DNA of 48,983 nucleotides from Pseudodesulfovibrio sp. (GTDB taxonomy: Bacteria; Desulfobacterota; Desulfovibrionia; Desulfovibrionales; Desulfovibrionaceae): NCBI RefSeq assembly GCF_028692895.1, contig NZ_JAQUWN010000025.1, positions 1 through 48,983 of the forward strand, given 5' to 3'. Positions 18,236 through 26,747 of the stretch are shown here, piece by piece (within the stretch, counting starts at the first letter, position 1; every line of letters starts with the position of its first letter). The notes beneath the pieces are model-generated. The model did not search any database and was not told the origin of the DNA. It saw only the letters and a list, made by a program, of their open reading frames with translations. Position numbers and translations under genes: made by a program.

Positions 18236-19138
18236 TCACTCCACCACGCCCACCAGGTCGTTGACGTCGTCCACGCCGGTCTCTTCCATGAAGGCCACGA
18301 GCCCGTCGAGGATGTCCATGGTCGCGGTGGGGTTCAGCAGGTTGGCCGTGCCCACGGCCACGGCGTTGGCCCCGGCCATGAGAAATTCCGCGGCGTCCTC
18401 GCCGGTCATGATCCCGCCCATGCCGATGACGGGCAGGTCCACGGCCCTGGCCACCTCGTAGACCATGCGCACGGCCACGGGCTTCACGGCCGGGCCCGAG
18501 AGGCCGCCCTGCTTGGTGGAGAGGACGAAGGCCCGGCGGCGGACGTCGATGCGCGCGCCGAGCAGGGTGTTGATGAGCGAGACCGCGTCGGCTCCGCCCC
18601 GCTCCGCCGCCCTGGCGATGGCCGCGATGTCCGTGACGTTGGGGCTCAGCTTGACGATGAGCGGCTGGCCCGCCACCGCCTTGACCGCGCGGGTCACGGC
18701 CTCGGCCATGGCCGGGTCCACGCCGAAGGCCACGCCGCCCTCCTTGACGTTGGGGCAGGAGATGTTCAGCTCCAGCAGGTCCACGTCCGCCGTGGCCAGG
18801 CGCTCGGCCACCTCCACGTATTCATCGATGGTCCGGCCCGCAATGTTGACCGCGATCCTGGTGTCGAAACCGCGCAGGAAGGGAATGTCGTCCTGGCAGA
18901 AGGCGTCCACGCCGGGGTTCTGGAGCCCCACCGCGTTGATGATGCCGCCGTACGCCTCGGCGATGCGCGGCGGCCGGTTGCCCGGCCAGGGCGTGCTGGC
19001 CACGCCCTTGACCACCACGCAGCCGATCCTGTTCAGGTCCACGTAGGGAGCGAAATCCTTGCCGGAACCAAAGGTCCCGGAAGCCGTCATGATGGGGTTC
19101 TTGAGCTCCACGCCCGCGATGTTCACGCCAAGATTCAT
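18236..19138 (-). CDS. pyrD: dihydroorotate dehydrogenase B, catalytic subunit
   Basis: The start at 19138 (MNLGVNIAG) overlaps pyrK by 4 bases. The 300-residue protein has the class 1 pattern: NPIMTASGTFGSG, GNRPPRIAE, and an active-site Cys in ELNISCPNVKEGG, the class 1B form that uses NAD through PyrK. The FMN phosphate loop VIGMGGIMTGEDAAEFLMAGA and AVAVGTANL follow. It interconverts dihydroorotate and orotate. Being NAD-linked, class 1B enzymes can in principle run reductively. It is the last gene of a minus-strand operon that starts with TRAP transporter genes. Confidence 0.95.
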   Translation of the reverse strand: MNLGVNIAGVELKNPIMTASGTFGSGKDFAPYVDLNRIGCVVVKGVASTPWPGNRPPRIAEAYGGIINAVGLQNPGVDAFCQDDIPFLRGFDTRIAVNIAGRTIDEYVEVAERLATADVDLLELNISCPNVKEGGVAFGVDPAMAEAVTRAVKAVAGQPLIVKLSPNVTDIAAIARAAERGGADAVSLINTLLGARIDVRRRAFVLSTKQGGLSGPAVKPVAVRMVYEVARAVDLPVIGMGGIMTGEDAAEFLMAGANAVAVGTANLLNPTATMDILDGLVAFMEETGVDDVNDLVGVVE

Positions 19139-19914
19139 GAGAAAATGACCTCCCCGGCGGCGAAGACCGGACCGTCCTTGCACACCTTGCGATAGGAGAA
19201 ACCGGCCTCGCTCGCGTCCCGGACCTTGGTGACGCAGCCCACGCAGCAGCCGAAGCCGCAGCCCATCCGCTCCTCCAGGGAGAGCTGGGCCGGGAGGTCC
19301 CGACGCGCGGCGTAGGCCTGCACGGCCGCGAGCATGGGCGTGGGGCCGCAGGCGAAGATGTTGCCGGTAAGCCCCCGGTCCTCCACGATCTTCATGGCGT
19401 TGCCCCGCACGCCCGCCGAACCGTCGCGGGTGGCCACCAGAACCTCGCCGCATCGCTCCAGCCGGTCGATCAGGTATGGCGCGCTGCGGAAGCTGACCGC
19501 GATGGTCGTGCGGCCGGTCAGCCGCTTGCAGAGCTCCAGCAGGGGCGGCGTGCCCACCCCGCCGCCGATGACCAGGTTCTCCGGGCCCGCCGCGTCCAGG
19601 GAAAAGCCGTTGCCCAGCGGGCCCATGACCTCGACCCGCTCGCCGGGCCGATAGTCCGCGAACTCCCGCGTGCCCTTGCCCCGGCAGGCGTAGACCAGGT
19701 GGAGCCGCCCGCCTGCCCGGTCGATCTCGCAGATGGAGATGGGGCGCGGCAGGAGCTGGCCCTGGTGGCGGCAGTACAGGTTGACGAACTGGCCTGGCCG
19801 GGCCTCGTCGGCCATGGCCGGGCTCTCGAAGACCAGCTCGCGGACGTCCTCCGCCAGCGGCTCGTTGGAGACGATCATGCAGTGGACGCGGCCCGTCCTG
19901 TTCTCCTGGCACAT
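19135..19914 (-). CDS. pyrK: dihydroorotate dehydrogenase B, electron-transfer subunit
   Basis: The ATG at 19914 is preceded by GGGGAG with 6-base spacing, so it is chosen over in-frame starts at 19929/19932 that have no ribosome site. The 259-residue product has an FAD domain (RPISICEIDR), an NAD-binding half with NLVIGGGVGTPPLLEL, and a C-terminal [2Fe-2S] ligand cluster (GCGFGCCVGC... then VCKDGPVF). It passes electrons between PyrD FMN and NAD. A 319-base structured spacer separates it from the upstream small gene, so it may have its own promoter. Confidence 0.94.
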   Translation of the reverse strand: MCQENRTGRVHCMIVSNEPLAEDVRELVFESPAMADEARPGQFVNLYCRHQGQLLPRPISICEIDRAGGRLHLVYACRGKGTREFADYRPGERVEVMGPLGNGFSLDAAGPENLVIGGGVGTPPLLELCKRLTGRTTIAVSFRSAPYLIDRLERCGEVLVATRDGSAGVRGNAMKIVEDRGLTGNIFACGPTPMLAAVQAYAARRDLPAQLSLEERMGCGFGCCVGCVTKVRDASEAGFSYRKVCKDGPVFAAGEVIFS

Positions 19915-20233
19915 GGCTAGCTCCCCCATCACGGTTGCGGTGCAGGGCCCGCCTCATCGCGGCCGCCGGAGCCCGGCTCCGGCGAAACCGGCGACAGCGC
20001 CAGCCCGACGCCCCGCAAGAGGGGCGACGCGGAGGCCTCCGTGCCGGAGGCGTCAATGGCGTGTCGCAAGGGGATGAGGCGCTGTCCGCGCACTTCGGGC
20101 CGGTCGCTCCCGGCGAGACGGCCCGGCGCCGGGGACGGGCTTTCAAAGCCCGCTCCCCGACCGGCGCTCCCTCCCGGCGCGGCGTCGGGAGGGAGCGGCC
20201 CTGCGCCCCGGAGGGGCGCGGGCGACGGCCGGG
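19915..20233. other. 319-base non-coding spacer packed with inverted repeats
   Basis: I see no convincing gene here. Perfect or near-perfect dyads follow one another: 19964-19984 (10-bp arms), 20009-20026 (6 bp), 20035-20051 (GCCTCCG/CGGAGGC), 20130-20159 (about 14 bp with one bulge, core GGGCTTT C AAAGCCC), 20165-20197 (12-bp arms CGCTCCCTCCCG, 9-base loop) and 20203-20219 (7 bp, GGA loop). None has a clear T-run, so they are more likely RNA-processing/stability hairpins or extragenic palindromes than terminators. Plus-strand open frames here are artefacts of GC content. Confidence 0.7.
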
Positions 20234-20557
20234 CTATGCCCGTTTGCTTTCGATGATCCCGGCGGCGACGTCGTTCATGGCCGTCACGCGCCTGTCCTCG
20301 TCCCCGGAGGCGAAGGCCTCGCCGAGCTCGGCGACGTAGCCGCCGAACCGCCGGTACTCTTCCTCCGCAACCTGGGTGGGTAGCGGCTGCCCCTCATAGA
20401 GGTTGACGAACTGCTCGGCAGCGGCGGCCAGCAGCAGGTAGGGGGCGGCGTTCCCGGCGTCCTTCACGCCCTGCTCCAGGGCCATGGCGGCGCACTTCTG
20501 GAAACCGTGGATGCCGTAACCTTCCGCATCGAGGACTTCGGTCAGGGAATCAAACAT
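20234..20557 (-). CDS. small protein of unknown function in the pyr operon
   Basis: The ATG at 20557 has GGAG six bases upstream; an upstream TTG at 20569 overlaps that site and is rejected. The 107-residue product (MFDSLTEVLDAEG...) is acidic, predicted all-helical, with one Cys and no membrane segment. Features include APYLLLAAAAEQFVNLYEG and a C-terminal DDxA-like helix (MNDVAAGIIESKRA). It starts 16 bases after pyrE, so it is co-transcribed. I recognise no family; it could be a regulator or partner of PyrE or PyrK, but nothing in the sequence proves this. Confidence 0.7.
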   Translation of the reverse strand: MFDSLTEVLDAEGYGIHGFQKCAAMALEQGVKDAGNAAPYLLLAAAAEQFVNLYEGQPLPTQVAEEEYRRFGGYVAELGEAFASGDEDRRVTAMNDVAAGIIESKRA

Positions 20558-20573
20558 CGTACACTCCAAATCG

Positions 20574-21269
20574 TTACTTAGCGATTTCGGTCGATCCGCC
20601 GTGGTTGCCGGACCAGACCAGGGGTTCGTTCAGGAAGGCCTCGACCTCCCCGAGGGTCTTGGTGTCGAAATAGTTGTTGTCCTTGCACACGTCCAGGACG
20701 TCCCACCAGGTGGCGAGCCAGTGGAGGCGCAGGTCGTGGTGCAGGAGGTTGTCGCGGGTCTCCTTGAACATGTCGTAGTAGAAGACGACCATGGCGTCGG
20801 AAACCACGGCGCCAGCCCTCCTGAGGGCCTCGCAGAACTTGATCTTGCTGCCGCCGTCCGTGGTCAGGTCCTCGACGAGGAGGACGCGCTGCCCTTCGGT
20901 GATGTCGCCCTCGATCTGGGCGTCGCGGCCGAATCCCTTGGGCTTTTTGCGGACGTACTGCATGGGGATGTTCATCTTGTCGGCGATCCAGGCCGCAAAG
21001 GGGATGCCCGCGGTCTCGCCGCCCGCCACCGCGTCGAACTGCTCGAACCCGACCTCGCGCAGGAGCACGGAGACGCAGAAGTCCATCAGCGTGTTCCGGA
21101 TGCGCGGGTAGGAGATCAGCTTGCGGCAGTCGATGTACACGGGGCTCGCCAGGCCGGACGTGAACATGTAGGGCTTGTCGGCCTGGAAGTGGACGGCCTT
21201 GATCTCAAGCAGCATCTTCGCCGTCATTTCGGCCATCAGTTCCCTGCTGGGAAAGGTGCTCGGAAACAT
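20574..21269 (-). CDS. pyrE: orotate phosphoribosyltransferase
   Basis: A 231-residue PRTase with the orotate-binding segment [14 protein letters not shown], the flexible-loop [11 protein letters not shown], and the PRPP motif [13 protein letters not shown]. It joins orotate to PRPP to give OMP. GGGAG with 7-base spacing supports the start. A C-terminal extension of about 40 residues ([20 protein letters not shown]) makes it somewhat longer than minimal PyrE enzymes. It lies 20 bases after pyrC. Confidence 0.95.
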   Translation of the reverse strand: MFPSTFPSRELMAEMTAKMLLEIKAVHFQADKPYMFTSGLASPVYIDCRKLISYPRIRNTLMDFCVSVLLREVGFEQFDAVAGGETAGIPFAAWIADKMNIPMQYVRKKPKGFGRDAQIEGDITEGQRVLLVEDLTTDGGSKIKFCEALRRAGAVVSDAMVVFYYDMFKETRDNLLHHDLRLHWLATWWDVLDVCKDNNYFDTKTLGEVEAFLNEPLVWSGNHGGSTEIAK

Positions 21270-21289
21270 CTCTCAACTCCCTTTGATAA

Positions 21290-22366
21290 TTAAAATGTTT
21301 TTTCGTCCTGCCCGTCCGGGACCTCCACCCGCCAGTGCAGGGGAAAGCCCGGGTCGAACACGGTCACCGGGCCATCGGCGGTCATGATCCTGTCCGGGAT
21401 GGCGACCGGCTGCTCACGCCTTCGCAGCGTGATCCGGGACGAGCTCGCCAGCAGGTTATAAAAGGCCGGGCCGCTCAGGGCAACAAACGTCTCAAGTTTA
21501 TCGAGGCGGCCCTCCTCCTCGAAAACCTGGGCCACGCAGGCCAGGGCCGTGGGAGCGTTGAAGATGCCCGCGCTGCCCGTGGCGCGCTCCTTGGCGGCGT
21601 CGAGGTGCGGCGCGGAATCCGAACCGAAGAAGAATCGCGGATCGCCCGACACGGCCGCGCGGCGCACGGCGCGGCGGTCCTCCGGCCCCTTGGCCACGGG
21701 CAGGCAATAGTAATGGGGGTGGAGGCCGCCCGAGAGGATGTGGCTGCGGGTCAGGACCAGGTGGTGCGGGGTGATGCTCGCGGCCAGGTTGCGCCCGGCC
21801 GAGAGGACGTAGCCGACCCCGTAGGCCGAGGTGACGTGCTCCAGGACGATGCGCAGCTCCGGCAACCGACGGCGCAGCGGGTCCAGGACCAGGTCGATAA
21901 AGGCAGCCTCGCGGTCGAAGACGTCCACGCCGGGATCGGCCACCTCGCCGTGCACGGACAGGACCATCCCGGCCACGGCCATGCGCTCCAGGACCGGCAT
22001 GACCCGCTCGATGTCGCGGACGCCGTTCTCGGAGTTGGTGGTGGCCCCGGCCGGGAAGAGCTTCACGGCCTTGACGAAGCCCGAGGACGCGGCCCGGTCG
22101 ATCTCCTCCGGGGTGGTGGACTCGGTCAGGTAGAGGGTCATCAGCGGTTCGAAGGCGCTCCCGGCCGGGAGGGCGTCCAGCACCCGCCGCCGGTAGTCGT
22201 CGGCCGCGGCCACGGTGGTCACGGGCGGAACCACGTTGGGCATGACGATGGCCCGGCCGAAATCCCTGGCCGTCCACTCGGCCACGGCGCGGAGCATGGC
22301 CCCGTCGCGCAGGTGGGCGTGCCAGTCGTCCGGCCGCCGGATGGTCAGTTCGGTCACGCGCGTCAT
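21290..22366 (-). CDS. pyrC: dihydroorotase (E. coli PyrC type)
   Basis: The ATG at 22366 overlaps the carbamoylase stop by 4 bases (ATGA). The 358-residue protein has the metal-binding [10 protein letters not shown] (H16, H18), the carbamylated-lysine region [24 protein letters not shown] and VLEHVTS histidines, and the catalytic Asp in FFGSDSAPH. It interconverts N-carbamoyl-L-aspartate and dihydroorotate. Tight coupling to an N-carbamoyl-amino-acid hydrolase gene rather than to aspartate carbamoyltransferase is unusual and suggests a catabolic or salvage direction. Confidence 0.95.
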   Translation of the reverse strand: MTRVTELTIRRPDDWHAHLRDGAMLRAVAEWTARDFGRAIVMPNVVPPVTTVAAADDYRRRVLDALPAGSAFEPLMTLYLTESTTPEEIDRAASSGFVKAVKLFPAGATTNSENGVRDIERVMPVLERMAVAGMVLSVHGEVADPGVDVFDREAAFIDLVLDPLRRRLPELRIVLEHVTSAYGVGYVLSAGRNLAASITPHHLVLTRSHILSGGLHPHYYCLPVAKGPEDRRAVRRAAVSGDPRFFFGSDSAPHLDAAKERATGSAGIFNAPTALACVAQVFEEEGRLDKLETFVALSGPAFYNLLASSSRITLRRREQPVAIPDRIMTADGPVTVFDPGFPLHWRVEVPDGQDEKTF

Positions 22367-23676
22367 TTTTCCTCCCGAAGGTGGTTGTAGAGGACATCGG
22401 CCCCCATGAGGAAGTCGGCGATGTCCAGCGCCTCCTCGGGGTTGTGCGAACCGTTGCGGTTGCGCACGAAAATCATTCCGGCGGGCACTCCCGCGTTGGC
22501 GAAGATGGCCGCGTCGTGCCCGCCGCCGGACGGCATGACGAAGGGCGCGAGGCCCGTGCGCGCCATGGCCGCCTTGAGGCCCTCGATGACCGTGGGCGAC
22601 ATCAGGGCCGGGGCGGTGGAGAGCTCGTCGTCCAGGACGAACTCGACCTTCCGGGCCCGCTCGACCTGGCGCATCTCCTCCCGGAGCAGCACGCGCATGC
22701 CGTCCAGAGCCGCGCGGCTCTGGCTGCGGCAGTCGAGGCTGAAGGTCACCTTGTCCGGGATGCGCGACAGGGAGTTGGTCAGCGGGTCCGTGGAGACCAC
22801 GCCCGAGGTCAGGACCAGGTCGTCGCCCTTCTGGAGGATGGTCAGCCAACTGTCGTCCAGGCGAGAGAGGAGGTCCGCCAGGGCGAAGACGGGGTCGTGG
22901 CGGTAGGCGCGGGGCACGGCCCCGGAGTGCCCGGCCTCGCCCAGGCAGGTGATCTTCCTGTGGCGGAAGTTGCCCCGGATGCCCGAGACAACGGCCACGG
23001 GCAACCGCTTTTCCACCAGCATGGGCCCCTGCTCGATGTGCAGCTCCACGTATTCGAGCACGGACGCGACGTCGAGGAGCGGGCGGCCCGCCCGGACGGA
23101 CTCGACGTCGATGCCGAGGTCGAGCATGTGGCGTTCCAGGCTGCGGCCGTCGCCGCGATGCGCGGCGGCCAGCTCGGTCGGGGTCAACTGGCCGGTCAGC
23201 CCCTTGGAGCCGATGTAGCAGGGCCCGAACCAGTGGCTCTCCTCGGCCCGCATGGCGATGCAGCGGACCGGGCGGGCGAACCGCTCCCCGGCCGCCCTGG
23301 CCCGCGCCAGGCAGAGCAGCCCGGCGGCCACGCCGGCCAGCCCGTCGTAGTTGCCGCCCTGGTGGACGGAATCGACGTGGGAGCCGACCAGGGCGAAGCG
23401 GTCGGCGTCCATGTCCTCGGGGAGGGCGAAATGGTAGTTGCCGCCCCGGTCCGGCCGGACCGCGAGCCCCCAGGCCTCGGCCCGCTCGCGCAGATGTTCG
23501 AGGACGCGGGTCTCAGTGGCCGAGTAGGCCGGGCGGCTGACGCCCTCGTCGGCCGGGCTCAGAGCCGCCACCTCGTCGAAGAGGGTGCGGGCGAAGGCCT
23601 CGGCGTCCAGGCCGGACGCGTCGCCGGGGAAACGGGAAGCCTTTCCGCTCCGGGCGGATTCGTTCATCGCTGCCAT
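22363..23676 (-). CDS. M20-family N-carbamoyl-L-amino-acid hydrolase (candidate ureidosuccinase)
   Basis: A 437-residue Zn-dependent amidase of the hydantoinase/carbamoylase group. H100 and D111 lie in [16 protein letters not shown]145/E146 in [11 protein letters not shown]213 in ELHIEQGP, and a terminal His in [12 protein letters not shown]; a dimerisation lid lies in between. These enzymes split N-carbamoyl or related ureido acids into amino acid, CO2 and ammonia. Next to dihydroorotase the natural substrate would be N-carbamoyl-aspartate, giving aspartate; this is inference. Other members act on allantoate, ureidoglycine or beta-ureidopropionate. It starts 19 bases after dctM. Confidence 0.85.
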   Translation of the reverse strand: MAAMNESARSGKASRFPGDASGLDAEAFARTLFDEVAALSPADEGVSRPAYSATETRVLEHLRERAEAWGLAVRPDRGGNYHFALPEDMDADRFALVGSHVDSVHQGGNYDGLAGVAAGLLCLARARAAGERFARPVRCIAMRAEESHWFGPCYIGSKGLTGQLTPTELAAAHRGDGRSLERHMLDLGIDVESVRAGRPLLDVASVLEYVELHIEQGPMLVEKRLPVAVVSGIRGNFRHRKITCLGEAGHSGAVPRAYRHDPVFALADLLSRLDDSWLTILQKGDDLVLTSGVVSTDPLTNSLSRIPDKVTFSLDCRSQSRAALDGMRVLLREEMRQVERARKVEFVLDDELSTAPALMSPTVIEGLKAAMARTGLAPFVMPSGGGHDAAIFANAGVPAGMIFVRNRNGSHNPEEALDIADFLMGADVLYNHLREEK

Positions 23677-23695
23677 GGTGTCAACCGGGTTCGGA

Positions 23696-24976
23696 TCAGT
23701 TGAAGATCAGCCTGGGAATGAACAGGGACAGGTCCGGGACGTAGGTGACCACCAGCAGGACCAGGATGTTCACGAGCACGAAGGGCCAGACGCCCTGGAT
23801 GATGCTCATGACCGGCTTGCCCAGGGTGGACGCGGCCACGAAGATGTCCAGGCCGAAGGGCGGCGTAATCATGCCCAGGCTGATGTTCAGGGTCACGATC
23901 ATGCCGAAGTGCACGGGATCGACGCCCAGGGCCATGGCCACGGGGAACAGGGGCGGGACCAGGATGAGCTGCGCGGAGTTGGGGTCGATGAACATGCCCG
24001 CGATGAGGAAGCAGATGTTGACGAAGATCAGGAAGGCGATGGGCCCGGCGTGGGCGGCCTCCAGGAAGTTGGTGATGTGCGTCGGCACCTGCCCCAGGGT
24101 GACGAAGAAGGAGAGCAGCCCGCCCACGGCCAGGAGAACGAAGATGATCGCGGTGGACACCGCGCTCTTCTCCACCACGTCAAAGAGTTTGCGCCAGGTG
24201 AACTCCCGGTAGACCAGGGACTCGACGACCACGGCGTAGACCACGCTCACGGCCGCCGCCTCGGTGGGGGTGAACACGCCGGAATAGATGCCGCCCAGGA
24301 TGATGACCGGCATTCCCAGGGCCCAGCCCGCGGCCCGGATGCCCTTCAGCTTGTCGGCGAAGGTCGTCTTGCCGCTGCGGGCGATGCCCTTGCGCTTGGC
24401 CTCCAGCCAGACCATGGTCGAGAAGGCCAGGCCGAGGAACAGGCCGACGGCGATGCCGCCCGCGAAAAGCTTGGCGATGGAGGTGCCGGTGATCCAGCCG
24501 TAGATGATGAAGGTGATGGAGGGAGGGATGAGCAGCGCGGTCTCGGCGCTGGAGACGATCAGCCCCAGGCTGAACTTTTCGGAAAAGCCGCTCTTGCGCA
24601 TCTCCGGGTAGAGCATGCCGCCCATGGCGGCCACGGTGGCGGGCGCGGAGCCCGAGACCGAGCCGAAGGCCATGGACCCGCCGACCACGGTGTGGCCGAC
24701 GCCGCCGGGGGTCCGGCCGATGAGCAGCTTGACGCAGTTGGTCAGTTGCTTGGCGATCTGGCCGGAGCCCATCAGGTGGGCGGCCAGGATGAAAAACGGG
24801 ATGGCCAGCAGGGTCGTGTGGTTGATGCCGCCCACGAGCTTCTGGATGATGGCCGGATTCGGGATGCCGGCGTAGAAGGCCGATTTGATGAGCAGCGCGG
24901 GCCCGCCCAGGACGAGGAACATCTCGAACCCCGCAAAGAGCAGGAGCACCGCCAGAAGGATGATGAGAACAAGCAT
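23696..24976 (-). CDS. dctM: TRAP transporter large membrane subunit
   Basis: A 426-residue, strongly hydrophobic protein with about a dozen membrane segments, starting MLVLIILLAVLLLFAGF. DctM hallmarks include TTLLAIPFFILAAHLMGSG, GSVSGSAPATVAAMG, FTPTEAAAVSVVYA and MITPPFGLDIF. It catalyses Na+-driven uptake with DctQ and DctP. It overlaps dctQ by one base (TAATG), indicating coupled translation. Confidence 0.95.
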   Translation of the reverse strand: MLVLIILLAVLLLFAGFEMFLVLGGPALLIKSAFYAGIPNPAIIQKLVGGINHTTLLAIPFFILAAHLMGSGQIAKQLTNCVKLLIGRTPGGVGHTVVGGSMAFGSVSGSAPATVAAMGGMLYPEMRKSGFSEKFSLGLIVSSAETALLIPPSITFIIYGWITGTSIAKLFAGGIAVGLFLGLAFSTMVWLEAKRKGIARSGKTTFADKLKGIRAAGWALGMPVIILGGIYSGVFTPTEAAAVSVVYAVVVESLVYREFTWRKLFDVVEKSAVSTAIIFVLLAVGGLLSFFVTLGQVPTHITNFLEAAHAGPIAFLIFVNICFLIAGMFIDPNSAQLILVPPLFPVAMALGVDPVHFGMIVTLNISLGMITPPFGLDIFVAASTLGKPVMSIIQGVWPFVLVNILVLLVVTYVPDLSLFIPRLIFN

Positions 24977-25482
24977 TACGCGGCCTCCTCCTCGGACTTG
25001 CCGGCCCCGAACCGGTCGATATAACCGATCAGGCTCAGGAAATAGCGCAGACCCAGCAGGCCGAAGCCCATGACCGGCGCCATGTAGATCCAGCCCATCC
25101 GGAGGCCCAGCGTCGGGCTGGTCTGGCCGGTGCGCAGGACGAACTGGACCAGGACGCAGCCCTGCCAGACGAGATAGATGGAAAAGCACAGGCCGGACAG
25201 GTCGATGACCTTGAGCAGCGGCCTGCGCAGCCCGGCCGGGAGCCTGTCCCTGAAAGTGTCGATCCCGACGTGCATACCGCGCTCCAGGGCGATGCCGAGC
25301 GCGCCGAAAACCAGGAAGAGGTTCATGAGGCGGACCGCTTCTTCGACCCAGGACAGGCTGCTCGCCCATTCACCGCCCGCCTCCCTGGCCACCACGTTCA
25401 AAAAGAACAGGACGACCATGAGGGAAAAGGTGCTGACGAGAAAAACCCGCTCTATCCTACGCAACAAATTGAGAAGAAACAT
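24976..25482 (-). CDS. dctQ: TRAP transporter small membrane subunit
   Basis: A 168-residue protein with four predicted membrane helices and the DctQ pattern SLSWVEEAVRLMNLFLVFGA, followed by a polar GIALERGMHVGIDTFRDRLP. It sits 72 bases after dctP and overlaps dctM. It forms the membrane complex with DctM. Confidence 0.92.
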   Translation of the reverse strand: MFLLNLLRRIERVFLVSTFSLMVVLFFLNVVAREAGGEWASSLSWVEEAVRLMNLFLVFGALGIALERGMHVGIDTFRDRLPAGLRRPLLKVIDLSGLCFSIYLVWQGCVLVQFVLRTGQTSPTLGLRMGWIYMAPVMGFGLLGLRYFLSLIGYIDRFGAGKSEEEAA

Positions 25483-25501
25483 GGTACGCTCCGAAACCTC
25501 T

Positions 25502-25517
25502 CCGGGCCCGCGCCCGG
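25502..25517 (-). other. intercistronic hairpin between dctP and dctQ
   Basis: CCGGGC and GCCCGG flank a 4-base loop, and a further palindrome GGCCCC-G-GGGGCC lies at 25541-25553 next to the dctP stop. There is no T-run. Such hairpins after binding-protein genes often stabilise the upstream message so that the binding protein is made in excess. Confidence 0.45.
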
Positions 25518-25554
25518 GATCGACACTTTCAGTTTCAAAAGGCCCCGGGGGCCG

Positions 25555-26586
25555 TTACTTCATGATCCGGTTGTACTCTTCCGTGTAGACGTCGAAGAGT
25601 TTCTTGCCCTTGTCGCCGGTCTTGGACAGGAAGACGTCCATGGAAGGCTTGAACATCTTGGCGCGGAACTGAGCCTTCTCCTCGGAGGTGAGGACGCGGA
25701 CGTTCACGCCGTGGGACTTGATGTCGTCCAGGGCGGCGGCCACGGCCTGGGCCTTGTGGGCCACCAGCTCGGGGATGACTTCGAGGAAGGCGTCGCGGAT
25801 GATGGTCCGGTAGTTCTCGGGCAGGCCTTCCCACCACATCTGGTTGAAGAGGACGAAGTCCTCCATCAGGCCGTGGTAGGAGATGACGAAGTTCTTCTGG
25901 ACCTCGAAGTACTTCATGCGCTGGATGGTATCGAGGGGGTTCTCCTCGCCGTCCACGACGCCGGTCTGCAGGGCGGTGTAGAGCTCGCTGAACGGCAGGG
26001 CGATGGCGGAGGCGCCGATCGCCTTGAACTGCTCGATCAGGATCTTGGAATCCATGACGCGGAACTTCTGGCCCTTGAACTCCTCAATGGTGTCGATGGG
26101 CTTGTTGGACGAGAAGCACTTGCGGCCGTTGGGCCAGATGGTGATGGCGGCCACGCCCTTGTCGGCGAAGCTGTCGAGCAGCATCTGGCCGAACTTGCTC
26201 TCGCGCAACTGCTGGGAGCGGGCGTCGTCGTCCGGGTAGAGGTAGGGCACGTCCAGGATGGAGACCATCGGGTTGAACCCGCCGAGGAAGGCGGCCGGGG
26301 CGACCGTGCCCTCCAGGGTGCCGAGCTGGACGCCCTCGTTCATCTGCCGCTGGCCGCCGAGCTGGCCCTGCGGGTAGATCTGGAACTCGACGTCGCCGTT
26401 GGTCCGTTCCTTGACCAGTTGGGCGACCTTCACCAGAAGGGTGTTGCGGGACTGCTGGGCGGACTCCAGATGGCCGATCTTGGCCACGTAGGTCGCCGCC
26501 TCGGCGTTGGCGCAGACACCGGCGACCAGGGCGACGGCCGCCAGACCAAGCAACAAACGGGAAATGGAATTGAAATGGAATTTCAT
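25555..26586 (-). CDS. dctP: TRAP transporter periplasmic binding protein
   Basis: The ATG at 26586 (MKFHFNSIS) follows GAGGAGAG and starts a signal peptide cleaved near ANAEA/ATYVAK (about residue 30). The 343-residue protein shows the DctP pattern: KIGHLESAQQSRN, YPQGQLGGQRQMNEGVQ, a central EEFKGQKFRVMDS with the carboxylate-binding Arg, and ELYTALQTGVVDGEENPLDT. TRAP binding proteins of this family bind organic carboxylates. In this operon orotate, dihydroorotate or N-carbamoyl-aspartate are the logical candidates. First gene of the operon. Confidence 0.94.
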   Translation of the reverse strand: MKFHFNSISRLLLGLAAVALVAGVCANAEAATYVAKIGHLESAQQSRNTLLVKVAQLVKERTNGDVEFQIYPQGQLGGQRQMNEGVQLGTLEGTVAPAAFLGGFNPMVSILDVPYLYPDDDARSQQLRESKFGQMLLDSFADKGVAAITIWPNGRKCFSSNKPIDTIEEFKGQKFRVMDSKILIEQFKAIGASAIALPFSELYTALQTGVVDGEENPLDTIQRMKYFEVQKNFVISYHGLMEDFVLFNQMWWEGLPENYRTIIRDAFLEVIPELVAHKAQAVAAALDDIKSHGVNVRVLTSEEKAQFRAKMFKPSMDVFLSKTGDKGKKLFDVYTEEYNRIMK

Positions 26587-26605
26587 CTTTCTCTCCTCAC
26601 ATGTG

Positions 26606-26684
26606 ACGAATTTGATGCACGCTACCATGCTGCCCTCCGAAGTCAAGCAAAACATCTCAAATTTGATACACATCTCAAATTTGA
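26606..26684. promoter_or_regulatory. operator-like palindromic repeats in the divergent control region
   Basis: CATCTCAAATTTGA occurs twice, at 26653-26666 and 26671-26684, exactly 18 bases apart. Each holds the perfect 10-base palindrome TCAAATTTGA. A degenerate third copy (ACGAATTTGA) lies at 26606-26615 near dctP. The sites stand between dctP and the XRE regulator in the only AT-rich stretch of the area, so they are the expected binding sites of that regulator. Confidence 0.65.
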
Positions 26685-26691
26685 AAAAACG

Positions 26692-26720
26692 TTGACATCG
26701 GAACTACGTTTTTGTAAAAA
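26692..26720 (+). promoter_or_regulatory. putative promoter of the XRE regulator gene
   Basis: A perfect TTGACA at 26692-26697 is followed after 17 bases by TAAAAA at 26715-26720. Transcription would start near 26727, beyond the ATG at 26721, which is one reason to place the regulator start at 26748. The TCAAATTTGA repeats lie just upstream. On the minus strand a TTGACT near 26640 could be the -35 of the dctP operon, but its -10 is weak. Confidence 0.5.
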
Positions 26721-26747
26721 ATGAAAAAATCCATCGCAAGGGGATAT

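Noticed and set aside
19915-19932. Longer PyrK start at GTG 19932 or ATG 19929
   Set aside because: No ribosome site upstream; the GGGGAG for the ATG at 19914 lies within that stretch.
19935-20339. Plus-strand open frame across the hairpin-rich spacer
   Set aside because: Arg/Pro/Ala-rich low-complexity translation, overlapping the small gene on the other strand; no ribosome site or domain.
26721-26747. Earlier start of the XRE regulator at 26721
   Set aside because: No ribosome site, and it would be at or upstream of the predicted transcript start; 26748 has AAGGGG.
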